Positions 44,788-55,956 of a stretch of 64,000 nucleotides of DNA are shown here, in pieces. The notes beneath the pieces are model-generated. The model was not told the DNA's origin, did no database searches, and was given only the letters and a program-made list of their open reading frames with translations. This DNA is from Entoloma clypeatum (lineage: Eukaryota; Basidiomycota; Agaricomycetes; Agaricales; Entolomataceae), in assembly GCA_963565915.1 (NCBI GenBank), contig OY751488.1, positions 2,976,001 through 3,040,000 of the forward strand, read 5' to 3'. Every line of letters starts with the position of its first letter. Position 1 is the stretch's first letter. Made by a program: the position numbers and the translations under genes.

Positions 44788-47700
44788 TAACCCAGAGCCG
44801 GGGTGCCATCGAGAGGGGCATGCTCGGACTGTGTGACAAGATCCGAGGTCAGCCAGAGTCGGTCCCCCACATCTCCTCCCAACAGACGAATATCGACCTT
44901 CCACAGTCGATCCTACCACTCCCTTGTCATTTATTCCCTTACTCCTTCCAGATCCTCCTTGTCGACATATTCCATGACCTGTACTTCCTTTCTCAACCGC
45001 GTGTGGTATGGAACAAGGCAGAAGGTGCCGAAGCTTCATTTGTGGAGCGCGCCATTGACATCCGCAAGAGTGTATGATCCGCCTGTGTGTTGTTTGATGA
45101 CGAGCATTGGTCTGAAATATCTTGGCCGGCATTTCCTATTTCTTCCTTTCTCAATCTTCTTATTCAATACGAGGATGAACACGCCAGGTTTAAAATCATA
45201 GTCGGCAATATTTTTTTTGTTTTTCTTTTCGAAGTCTGCAATAGATTTGAATCGTGCAGTGATAACACATGAACAGATTGTTTTGAGGTCGTCGTCACAT
45301 CATTGTAGCTGCGCAGCACAGTTGGCGAGGAGTTCAGATTTGGATAAGCACCTGTCGAAGTTGGGAAATAAGAATGTCGCTTCTGTGATGTTGAAGGGGA
45401 GGAGAGGCTCGGTTCCGGTGACAGCTTTGTAAGGAGACATGCCGAGTCGTCGTCGTATGGTGATACGTTTGGCCCAGAAGACGAAGGGAAGATGCTTATC
45501 CCATTCACGAAGATTACCGTTGCAAATCTTCACAAGGGCATCGTGTATGTGCCTGTGTGCATTCTCAACGATGCCATTGGCTTGGGAATTGTAACCGCTG
45601 ATTCGGATATGATGTATGTTGTATCACTTTGCAAGCCAGTCGATGGCTGCGATCCACAGTGTCCCATTGTTGGTGATGATCTCCGTGATTGGTCCCCATT
45701 GACACATGATATCCACCATTAGCCACCCAGAAATTGCCTTACCGTTCTCCCTTTCCAGTGTGATGTACTCTGGCCAAGTTGTCAAGCTACAGCGACCTTG
45801 CGCGACGAATTGAAAGCCGTTTTTGGATTTGGGAAGTACCATGGTGTCGGCATATAATTTGCTGAAGAGGCCGCCTGGATAAGAAATGGTAGGCGGGATT
45901 ATGGTATGTTGCACGGAGCGTGTCTGATATTGGTGACATGTCTTTAGATACTATTTAACGTCGTCGTCAAGAGCAGGCCACCAGAATCGTGTTGCGACGT
46001 TTTTGCGTGTTGCGTATAGCCCTCGGTGTCCAAGTTTGTTGTGGGCGTCACGTAGTAGTTGATATCGGTCGTGTTCATGTATGTACAACTGGTGTTTGCC
46101 CTGGGCATCACGTTGCCAAAGTCATTTTCCACATACAAAAAATCGGTTCGCCCTCTTAATGAATTGTAGTATGTCGTCATTGGTGCCATGTTCCGGTCAT
46201 GTCCCGTCTTCCAGGAATCTTTGTATGTCCTCGAGGTCCTTGTCCCTACGTTGCATAACGTCAGTTGATGGAATTGTCAGGTTACGAACCATTGTTGACG
46301 CTAAGACCAACGCACTTTTGATGTTGTTGCTGAGATCATGGAAGATCATGTCTGCCACTCAAATTCTGCAGCTTAATATATCCTCCATCCATTCCTCGGC
46401 AGCATTCTCAGCTGGATCTCCGTTATCAATCATTTTCTCGTGTCGAGACAGGGCATCCGGTCCTTTGAAGTTGGTTGCAGGTACGTGGACAAGTTTGAAA
46501 TTGAAGAGTAGGATTACCATGATCCACCGGTTGACAGTTGCATTTGGATGGATATCTGGGTTGTTTAGCATATCTTTTATATACTTTGTGTCGACTTCTA
46601 ATCGTAGTTTCGTTACGCCGACGATATAAAGTTTGTTGTTGATGAGTGCTTCCATGACGCCGTGTAGTTCGAGCTGCGCTTGAGAGTAACACGTGAAATG
46701 AACCAGCCAGGTGATGGATCCGAAGCATGTAGGACGTCGCCGTCCTTTATCGTCGAACTGACTGAGGATATATCCACATCCGTTTTGTGAAGAGTCGACT
46801 GACAAGTAGACCTCACATTCTGTGTTGTAGTTGATCGAGCGGATAACGGGGCATGATAAGACAGTGTCTTTGAGGTTCTGCATTGTGTTCTGTTGTTCTT
46901 CACTCCAGGTAAAAGGTACAGACTTCCTGGTGAGTTCATTCAACGGGTAAGCGATGCGTGCGAAATCCTTAATCCATGTTCGCATCGTTCCTGTGAGCCC
47001 CAAGAATCCCTTTACGTTGGTTAGTGTTTTGCACGCCAGCCAGCTTTTGACTTTCGCCACCCTCTTCACATCTGGCCTCTGTCCCTCATAGGTGACAAGC
47101 TGTCCAACTGCGACGACTTCTGGACGCACGAGAGTAAGCTTCAAGGCAGAAACCGTGGCGCCTGCGTGCTTGAGATGGTGTAAAACACGGTTTACATCAA
47201 GTAGGTGTTCCCACATGAAGCGGCGGACCCCTGGGTGTCCTGGTATCGTCTCGTATCCTCCGTTGTCTGTCTCATAGCGCATAGTTTTTCCTAGTATGTT
47301 GACGTCGTCAACGAAGTTGGGTGCGATGTCCGTTTCGTCCTGTAAGATAAATGCGACGTCAGTTTGGAAAACCTGCATCGATCCGTGTCATCCCATGGGG
47401 AGAACCATAAGCCGATGTGTCCCGAGCGGCATGTCGAATGTGGTGTAGTCACGGGATTCTGGGGTGAGGCTTCTGTGATTGTAGCCAACAAAAAGGTCCA
47501 GTCCAGTGTAAATTCCGCGCCCAGCGCATTGCGTGGCATATAATTTGATGAGGGGAGGTTGCGCTGCGTCCCTAATTGTCACAGCGTTTAAGGGTCCCAT
47601 GTTGTGAATTATCCAAATGTTACCATCGGGTTTTCCCACAAAACCATGAGTGTCTGTATGAACTGTTGGAAGGTTCGTAGATGCCATTCACAATCTTCTG

Positions 47701-48366
47701 TTTGACGAGGCTGATTACTTTGTTGCGAATACCTGGTGGAATGGGGAGATTCTTGCACGCCCACGGAACATGTTTGACGATGGGTATGACAACAGGTGAA
47801 AAATAGTCATCGCGGAATCATCCTTTTTCTGTTTCGTTCCATGCAAGCGCGTCTTTGTTGTTCTTCAGGACTGATAGCACGATCGTGCGTTCTTCAGGCC
47901 ATAAAAAGTCGTTATTTAATATATCTAATGCACTGACACGTTCTGTAGTCAATTGATGGCCAGGAATGAAGGGGGGTGGGCTGAGGGCAACAGGGGGTAA
48001 CATTACCAAGGGATCTTCTGAGAATTTTCGGTGCAATTTGGAGTTTTCAGGCATGGTAGTTGGAATGGGTCATATCTTCTGCGCAACGGTTTTGTAAGCC
48101 AATACACATCGGACGGGATCATATCGAAATGATGATGCAAGTAAGAACTTGCCAAGAGAAGAATGTGCCAGCGGGAGTAAATCGGAGTTGGTATTTCCGG
48201 TTATGGGCATTGATCGATCATACTGCCACATGTTTGTTTGATCGAGATTGGACCAGAAGTATGCAAGGTTGAGTTGGCTTGGTGTTCTGTTCCGTGCGAC
48301 GACAATGCGGGCTTGCTGTCCTGTTTTGTCTCATGGGTCGTAAACTTTAACTATAACGCGCTGTCC
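44788..48366 (-). pseudogene. Gypsy B, pol part: RT, RNase H and integrase remains
   Basis: The right-to-left order is RT, RNase H, integrase, C-terminal pol. RT motifs include DGNIWIIHNMGPLNAVTIRD, RGIYTGLDLFVGYNHRSL and FVDDVNILG (FVDD in place of YxDD). RNase H is marked by CEVYLSVDSSQNGCGYILSQ. Integrase reads SKLYADTMVLPKSKNGFQFV, then GRCSLTTWPEYITLERENGK, then ITEIITNNGTLW, where the expected catalytic DNG has become NNG. The pol end YTLADVNGALHK is interrupted by stops. Stops include TGA at several points plus at least one TAA and one TAG, and frameshifts occur at about 45,600 and 46,000. It is dead and older than its neighbours. The left flank is the Tc1 TA site and the right flank is copia A. 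Confidence 0.88.
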
Positions 48367-48676
48367 TGTTGAAACTTTTCCCATCACGTAGATTAGATTA
48401 GATTAGATTACATCACGTGATCTTTACATATCTTCATTACATACTTGTTTGGTTGGTACAAACAGTAGTACGGTATATAAGACCAGGAAACTGTCAATAT
48501 CAACAAGTTGTCTCTTGACTCTTAACCGCCTCCATCGCTCTTACCAGCCTCAACCGCTCTCACCAGCCTCACCCTCTCCAATCTATGTAAGTGGTCAGAA
48601 CGGTATCGTAGAGTACTTCCACTGTAGCCGGTTGCTTCAGTACACTTGCGGCTAGCGCCCAGGTGGAACTTCAACA
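48367..48676 (+). repeat. Copia A 5' LTR
   Basis: 310 bp, TGTTG/CAACA ends. It contains three tandem GATTA units, then ACATCACGTGAT (a CACGTG core), and TATATAAG at about 48475, the probable promoter. Confidence 0.93.
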
Positions 48677-48688
48677 GGTTATGGGCCC
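48677..48688 (+). promoter_or_regulatory. Copia A primer binding site for initiator tRNA-Met half
   Basis: GGTTATGGGCCC immediately follows the LTR. It is complementary to GGGCCCATAACC, the anticodon arm of eukaryotic initiator tRNA-Met, the same half-tRNA primer type known for Drosophila copia. Confidence 0.75.
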
Positions 48689-49039
48689 CGGATAGCAGAG
48701 GGACTTGGGAAACGCTGGCAACAGTGAGTACCTGCCCACTCTACCCTGGTTGGCAAAGAACCGATCGAAAGATCTAGGTTCTGAGTCTTACTTCTTCACA
48801 TATGAACCTGGGAACGTCATTACGACAAGTACCTGTCATGAGACGTCCCTAAAGGGGATTGACCTAGTACACTCCATGTGGAAACGTTGATCGCACCTCA
48901 TACGTTTCTGACATATAAAGGGTTTTCCCGTGACCGCTATTCCTAAAGGGAATATGTCATAAGGAATCATTTAATTGTTTTCTTGAATCATATTCATAAC
49001 ACATCACTGATTGGGAACCCTTTTTTAGATTCATCCACA
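48689..49039 (+). other. Copia A leader
   Basis: These 351 bp of untranslated leader lie between the priming site and the polyprotein ATG at 49040. Copia B has the same leader. I see no reading frame or known motif. Confidence 0.6.
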
Positions 49040-52000
49040 ATGTCTACCTCTTGTTCTGCCCTCGACATCATCACCCCCTTCGACGGTATCGACTACCAGA
49101 GCTGGGCCGAAAAGATGAAGTCTTACCTCCTCCATCAAGGAGTCTGGCGCATCGTCTCTGGCGACATCACCCGTCCCGTGATCGCTGACTTCACCACCAT
49201 GGTCTCCACCCCTGGGGCCACTGCTGCTGCTCCCCCCGTGTTGACTACCACGGTCGACCAGCCCGGCTTCCGTAAGGAAGAAAAAGCCTGGGTCAGGGAC
49301 GACGACGTAGCTCTCGGGGCGATACGCCTGAAGGTCTCTGAGGCGATCAGATGCCACATCAAGGACAGCGCCTCGGCACTTGACGCGTGGAAATCGCTAA
49401 AAGATAACTACTCCAAGGTATCCCCGGCTGTCATCTTTGGCGACTTCAAGACCGCCGCCACCTTCAAGCTGTCAGGACGCGACCCCGTGCCTGAAATCGA
49501 ACGCCTGGGGTCCCTTTTCGCTCGGCTCGCCGATTCAAACTTTGTCGTCCCCGATCTGATGCAGGCAATGATCCTCGCCAATGTGATTCCCGACGCCTGG
49601 TCGTCACTCTCCACCGCCCTTTTCCAGGTCTATGACGCCGACGATTTCACCTACAAAGCCGTCGCCGAGAGCATCATCTCGGAGTACAGACGCAAGTATT
49701 CAGTCGGGTCTACTCGTGCGTCCAATGAGCAGGCCCGGAAAATTTCCGGGACAAAGCGCAAGGGACAGGACCCTAAATGGGAAAGGCAGCAAAAGCCAAG
49801 TACCTCGCAGAACGATGCTGACGAGCAGCCTAACTCGACCGACCACAGTACCACTTCTGAAAAGAAGAAGGGAAAAGGACGATGGCGCAATCAGAAGAAA
49901 AACGCCAACACTGCGGACAACACGTCCGAACATGTGGAGGAAACGGTTGAGTTTGTTGCTCCCGCCATCCACTTCCCTCCTCTTCCGGCACCGTCCTTCA
50001 CCACCGTCACTGGTCGCGGGAAAACAACAAGTACCGCCCAGCCCGATTCTGCAAGAATGCAGTCGCTCCTGCAGCGTATGAACCCGCCTCCGTCACAGTA
50101 CACCGGGCTCCCTTCTGGAAGACCATCCATGTGGAAAAAGAACGACCATGTCCGCAAACTCGCGCGCGGCATTGGTGCTCGCCCCTCAGGGTCGAATCTT
50201 CGTATCCTAGATACCATCATTCCTGACATCGACGAAAGGCCGGCTAAACAGCGTCGCGTAGCCCCGTCGATAGAAGAATCGCTGAAGATGATGGACATAG
50301 ACCATCAAAGCGAGCGGATGGGGCCAGAGCAATTCGAAGATGGGCTGATTGAACTTGACGGTTCGTCACATCCCTCTCCCTCTCCTAAATCTGACCAATT
50401 AAGGAAAACTAATAACACCTCCTTTCAGACGTGTAAAATATTAGCTAGTACTAGTGCAGAATGTATGGATCATATTGACAGCGATCTATATAAAAAATAT
50501 ACAAAGCACTTTGCGTCATGCACACACTGTAAGGAGAAAGAACGCGCACAATGGATCTTAGACTCCGGTGCCTTGTTACACTTTACCCATGAGTTTAAAG
50601 ACTTCGCGTACTACAGGCCTCTCAAGGCTAAGCGATTTGTCCAAACAGCTGCAAAGGGAAAGAAACTGGAAATTCTCGGAGTTGGGGCCGTTCCAGTACG
50701 GCATACCCTAAATGGGGAAGTAAAAACCCATCTTCTCCGACCTGTATTCTACATTCCGGACATGGACACACGCCTATTGTCCCTAGGCGTCTTCCTTAAT
50801 CATGGTTACAAAGTAGACGGAATGCGCGGAGAAATTAACATCTCCAAAGGACAGAACAAAATACAGTTCTCGCCTCACATTCTTGGACAAACCATTTATT
50901 GGTTAGACACTGAAATACGCTATGACCAAATCCATGCGATCTCTAGCGAAATCACTGTTGAAATCTGGCATAAACGCCTTGGCCACCCAAATGACCAGGC
51001 GCTCAATAAGATTCCCACCAGTACCAAAGGAGTACCCAAAACATTAGTACGTGAGAAATCACAGGAAATGGACGATTTTTCTTCCCATGTCTGGGTCGTC
51101 TTGCTTAGGAAAAAGTCAGGCGCCATCACGGCGCTGAAACAATTCCTTGCGATGATCCAGAATCAATTCGCCGCCACCCCTAAAAAATGGCGGGTTGATG
51201 GAGGTGGAGAATTTGACGAATACAAGGATGTACTTGCCGATCATGGAATTCTGATTGACATCACGCTCCCATATCAGCACCAGCAGAATGGTAGAGCAGA
51301 AAGGATCAATCGAACACTATGGGAAAAATCTCAGGCATTGCGCTTCGATGCATGCTTACCGCCTATGTGGTGGGAATTCTGTTTGGAACACGCAGCATTT
51401 CTCTACAACAGAACCCCCATGCAGCGTCTTGAATGGAAAACCCCTTACTTCAGGGTGACCAATGAGATCCCCGACATGTCCAGCGTCAGAGTATTTGGAT
51501 GTCAGGCATACGTATATATCCCAAAGGAGAAACGTAGGAACTCCCTGGAATCAAGATCCCGATTGATGATCTATCTCGGATCGAAACCAGGGGTCAAAGG
51601 ATACCGCTTCATGGATCCTGAGACCAACACGATTTTCATGGGTGGGAAAGCTATCTTTGATGAAAGCAAGTACCCTAGATGCCACATCGACCCGTTGCCA
51701 GAAAACCACCCAGAAATGGAAAACCCAGAGCCGGCTGATGAGTTTGAGGATCTCATTCCCGGCAGCAATGACGACGATAGTCACAACGAAACACCTCATA
51801 ACCCAGTTCCCATTGAACAGGATCAACCTGAATCAGACAACGAATTGCCTGCCAGTGAGCCTGATGACGAACTGCGAGTACCCACTCCGGAACCCGAGCA
51901 AGTACCAGATCGACCGATCAGGGAACGACGAGTTCGGAAGATGCCAGGAAGCATCTATGGGGAAGACACTCCAGCGTCTGATCTTGAAAAATTAGATCGA

Positions 52001-53623
52001 AGACGGAGATTGGGCGGTCAAACGGCATGGATGAATGACCTCCTGATGGAGGCAATATCAGTCCAAGTTGGCATTGTCAAAATGTCGCATAAAGACATAT
52101 ACCCTCTTCCAAATGAAGAAGACTGGTATGCGGCTGAACGTAAAGAGCTAGACATGCTCAAACGCCGCGGGGTGATCACGGAGCTAGTACCCCTGCCTGC
52201 AGGGAGGAAAGCTCTAAGGAACAAATGGGTCTATAACGAAAAGTCCGACGGGCGTCTGAAAGCACGCCTTGTCGCAAAAGGCTTTTCACAGGTAGAAGGG
52301 ATCGACTTTGATCAGATCTTCTCACCAGTCGTAAGATATGAAACCGTCCGACTAATACTGGCATTGACAGCCCTTGAAGGGTGGTTCATGACACTTTTGG
52401 ACGTCTCATCAGCCTTCCTCTATGGAACGCTCCGTGAAGTCATTTACATGCGACAGCCTGAGGGCTACATAGTAAAAGGGAAAGAACACCTCGTGTACCA
52501 ACTATTCAAAGCTCTATATGGACTTAAGCAGGCCGCATTAGCCTGGTGGAGGGAACTTGATTCCTCCATGAAAAAGCTCGGCTTTGTCCGGCTTCACTCC
52601 GATGCGGGAGTGTTCATTCACAAAAGTACCAACGGGGAAATTGTAATTGCCGTCATCTATGTCGACGACTCTGCTTTTCTCGGCACGAACCGGGAATATA
52701 CGCTAGAAAAGAAGAAGGCCTTCATGACAACATGGGAATGTAGGGACCTAGGGCACCTTGTGCCTGATGGGGAACCGAAAGAATTTCTCTCTATCCAAAT
52801 AAGGCAACGTGGGAAACATATCTTCATTGATCAAGTACCCTACCTTGAGAAAATACTCGAACAAATGGGGATGAGCGAATCTAACACCACCCATACCCCA
52901 CTTCCTACGGGCTACAAACCCATGATGTCCGAAGATGAACCCAATGCAGAACTTCGATCAAAGTACCAATCCATCATCGGATCACTTCTATATCTGATGA
53001 TTGGAACAAGGCCAGACATCTGTTTTGCCGTGATCAAAATGTCGCAATTTTCCGCAAATCCCACCAAACGCCATTTAGAAGTGGCTAGGGACATTTGCAG
53101 ATATTTGAAGGCAACGAAAAATTACGCAATTATGTACGATGGGGACTCAGGGAAAGGGATCTATGCATTCACAGACTCCGACTGGGCGTCAGATGAAAAC
53201 ACGAGGAGGTCTACCACTGGCTTCTTCATATCACTGGCGTCTGGAGCAGTGACATGGGTATCATCGGCGCAAAAGACCATCGCCCTCTCTTCCACAGAAG
53301 CAGAGTATATGGCGTTATCAGACTGCAGTCGCGCAGCAACATGGCTGAGAAGCATGCTTGCCGAACTTGGAATGCAGATCAGATCAGTACCGATCTACGG
53401 AGATAACAACGGTTCCGTCTTCATCGCATCCAACCCTGTAACTGAGAAGCGATCCAAGCACATTGACGTGTGATTCCACTTCGTCAGAGAAAAAGTCTCC
53501 GAAGGGATAATTACGGTCGAATTCATTGAAGGAGTGAACAACCCTGCAGACCTTTTAACTAAGAATCTGGGAAAAATCCTCTTTTCCAAGTTTATCCCGT
53601 ACTTCGGATTGATAAAAAACTAG
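49040..53623 (+). pseudogene. Copia A Gag-Pol polyprotein, integrase deletion and one TGA
   Basis: One frame runs from MSTSCSALDIITPFDG to the TAG at 53621, broken by a single TGA at 53471-53473 where copia B has CGA (Arg). The Gag part has no CCHC knuckle; a Lys-rich stretch (KKKGKGRWRNQKKN) may replace it. Protease is WILDSGALLHFTHEF. The integrase zinc finger begins HKRLGHPND, but about 150 nt are missing at about 51070. That removes CTGCLKGKM and the first catalytic Asp (IHSDL); the remaining core (RVDGGGEF, HQQNGRAERINRTLWE) is intact. RT has YVDD in VIYVDDSAFLG, and RNase H has AFTDSDWASDENTRRS and SSTEAEYMAL. It is transcribable but cannot integrate with its own integrase. Confidence 0.93.
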
Positions 53624-53698
53624 GCGAAATAGAGTACCTATATACATATGTGGGAAAAAGTAAGATGTATTTAGAAGTATGTACTAAATATGGGGGGG

Positions 53699-54008
53699 TG
53701 TTGAAACTTTTCCCATCATGTAGATTAGATTAGATTAGATTACATCACGTGACCTTTACATATCTTCATTACATACTTGTTTGGTTGGTACAAACAGTAG
53801 TACGGTATATAAGACCAGGAAACTGTCAATATCAACAAGTTGTCTCTTGACTCTTAACCGCCTCCATCGCTCTTACCAGCCTCAACCGCTCTCACCAGCC
53901 TCACCCTCTCCAATCTATGTAAGTGGTCAGAACGGTATCGTAGAGTACTTCCACTGTAGCCGGTTGCTTCAGTACACTTGCGGCTAGCGCCCAGGTGGAA
54001 CTTCAACA
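53699..54008 (+). repeat. Copia A 3' LTR
   Basis: 310 bp, matching 48367-48676 except for CACG to CATG near the start and one further C/T difference (GTGATC versus GTGACC). Confidence 0.93.
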
Positions 54009-55389
54009 TGTCCTTCGTCGACGCATTTCATCTTCACACTCTTTTGCCAAGGACGGCTGAGTAACAGTCGGAAGGGGGTGTTGGCAGTCATGTATGCATG
54101 CGCATATGTCTTTATCCCATTGATATCGATCTCTAACCATTTCACACAGCCCAACATTGTCTCCTTGGTCCCATTGGCCATCTCTATTACCATCACCTGT
54201 TCCTTATTCATGTTCAATTTCAAATCTTTGATCAAGTCCTTCCTCGCAACGACAATCTCCGATCCTTCATCCAACAAAGCAAGCTCCTGTTTTCCGCCGA
54301 CTGTTACGTTGATTTTGCACAAGGGCGAGTTGAAGTCAAGTTTCACGGTTGTTTGCAGGTCTTGTGTGATGACTGCGGTGGTTGCATCATCATGGGTATT
54401 CGCAGGATTCAGGACACATTGGGTGCGTAGATTTTCGACAAGACACTTGCGAAGGCTGGGACTAGCTGAGCAGAGGTCTTGAACAGGTACAGCGACGAGA
54501 GTTGCCATAATCTTGTCATAGATGCGGTCGATGGATGCAGGGTCAGCTATTTTTGCTTCATATATGAATGCAGGGGGCGGGATTACAGGTCGTTCAGGTA
54601 TTGTGGTAGGTGTTACTTGGTCTTTTTGTTCGTTGGCTTGCTCTGCATTGTTAGATGCATCTGTAGTTGAATGTGTTGCATACGCGTATCCCTTGATGTT
54701 CCAACGTTCGAGATCCTCGAAGCCACCCAGCAAGATTTTGTCTTCATCATTGACATCATGTGCTCTGTCCATTTCCTTCACCGCGTCCTTTTGCACAGGT
54801 TCATCGGTGTCCTCAACGACTTCAACCATGACAGCGCTGACAACTGGCGTCTGTAACCATCCGCTTTCGAAATAAGCCATTTTTAGCAGTATTCTGTGGC
54901 GCTGCGCATTGCTGATGCCAGTCATCAATGGATCCTTTAATTCCGTTGGGGTGCCCAAGGAGATGAGAGCCGTCGGGGGCGCGGAATCGGTTGTCCCAGT
55001 AGACACATTTATTGTTGCAGAGGTATTCTGTCACCTGCACGCACTCCCTCAACAAGTGGCCTCCTTTCTGGCAAAAATGGCAGACGCGGTCCGTTTGTCC
55101 CCAAGTCGTGGGGTGCATTGTACGTTGTGTGCGGCGGTTTGTATGTTGCAGAAACTGGTGCTGGAGCCTGATGGTTCTTTGCAGCGAGGGCAACAAGACT
55201 GGCTGGGGGACTCATGAGGCGGGCGACACTTGGGGCGATCGCAGCGAGGCGTGCATAATAAGCAACATATGTATTGTTGGTTGTCATCATTGTTGCTAAC
55301 TTCTTCGTCAAGCCCTCGATAGTATCCTTTCCCTTTTTCAATTTGACCGTCTTTACCTTTACAGTTTTCTTCTTTATGTCCTCAGCGTC
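54009..55389 (-). pseudogene. Gypsy B, gag and protease part
   Basis: Minus-strand continuation of gypsy B on the far side of copia A. Upstream is a Lys-rich gag segment (DAEDIKKKTVKVKTVKLKKG) and LATMMTTNNTYVAYYARLAA. A CCHC knuckle follows (CHFCQKGGHLLREC). The frame then changes into VTEYLCNNKCVYWDNRFRAP and a long acidic linker. The protease domain reads TVGGKQELALLDEGSEIVVA; the usual D-S/T-G is DEG here. The end (VKMKCVDEGH) runs into the copia A junction, beyond which the frame continues at 48366. Gypsy C interrupts it at 55390, so the beginning of gag is outside the visible part. Confidence 0.85.
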
Positions 55390-55882
55390 TGTAAGGGCAA
55401 CCATCCGATTTCCTCAATCCGACACCTCAGACACCTCCGATCCATCCTCTGATCCTCTGACCATTGTGGTATGTCTATTATTTATATTACTATACTTTAT
55501 GTTTCCTTTCGTTTCCATCTATCCTTCAACACCTCCGACCTCCGACACTTCCGACCCGTCCTCTGCGTCGGAGTGCACGTCGGAGCAATGATTTATACCA
55601 CCACATGCACACTTCCGATTTACATATTCTGTTCCCATCCCTACTCCCAATCTTTGTCGTATTTCAACATTCCTCTCCTCATTTCCAATTCTCGTTGTCT
55701 ATATAGCTGTCTAGCCTGCAAGGGAATCCTCAGAACTTTCTCTTTGGATTTCCCTTGCAAGGTACGCCTCGTATTGTACTTCATAGAGTCTAATCTAACT
55801 TTGGATTTCCCTTGCAAGTCGTCAGACGTCGGAGTCACTTCGGAGCACTTCGGAGTTGTTGGATCGTAAGGTCGCCCTTACA
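55390..55882 (+). repeat. Gypsy C 5' LTR
   Basis: 493 bp, from TGTAAGGGCAACC to GGTCGCCCTTACA, terminal inverted repeats matching at 12 of 13 positions. TATATAG at 55700-55706 lies 32 nt before AGAACTTTCT (55732-55741). A direct repeat of TTTGGATTTCCCTTGCAAG occurs near 55742 and 55800. Confidence 0.85.
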
Positions 55883-55884
55883 GT

Positions 55885-55894
55885 AGAAAGTTCT
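55885..55894 (+). promoter_or_regulatory. Gypsy C primer binding site, self-priming type
   Basis: AGAAAGTTCT begins 2 nt after the LTR. It is the exact complement of AGAACTTTCT at 55732-55741, the predicted transcript start. The layout equals that of gypsy A. Confidence 0.65.
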
Positions 55895-55956
55895 CTCTAA
55901 ACGGACCGGGTACAAATTGTACCATTGAAGCCATTCCACGCTTCGGAGTTGACGAC

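Larger units (their letters stand above)
48367..54008 (+). mobile_element. Copia A: Ty1/copia retrotransposon inserted in gypsy B
   Basis: A 5,642-bp element with 310-bp LTRs and the 5-bp duplication TGTCC (48362-48366 and 54009-54013). It has a tRNA-half priming site, one long polyprotein frame, and a polypurine tract (ATGGGGGGG before 53699). The LTRs differ at about two positions, one of them a CpG transition. Confidence 0.95.

Noticed and set aside
48380..48415. Tandem GATTA repeats as a CRISPR-like or telomeric array
   Set aside because: There are only three to four 5-bp units, found in every LTR of the copia family, with no spacers. It is an LTR promoter feature.
48575..48605. Splice donor GTAAGT in the copia LTR, implying a spliced leader
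   Set aside because: The motif is present in both copies, but no matching acceptor and reading frame could be shown, so it was not reported as a feature.
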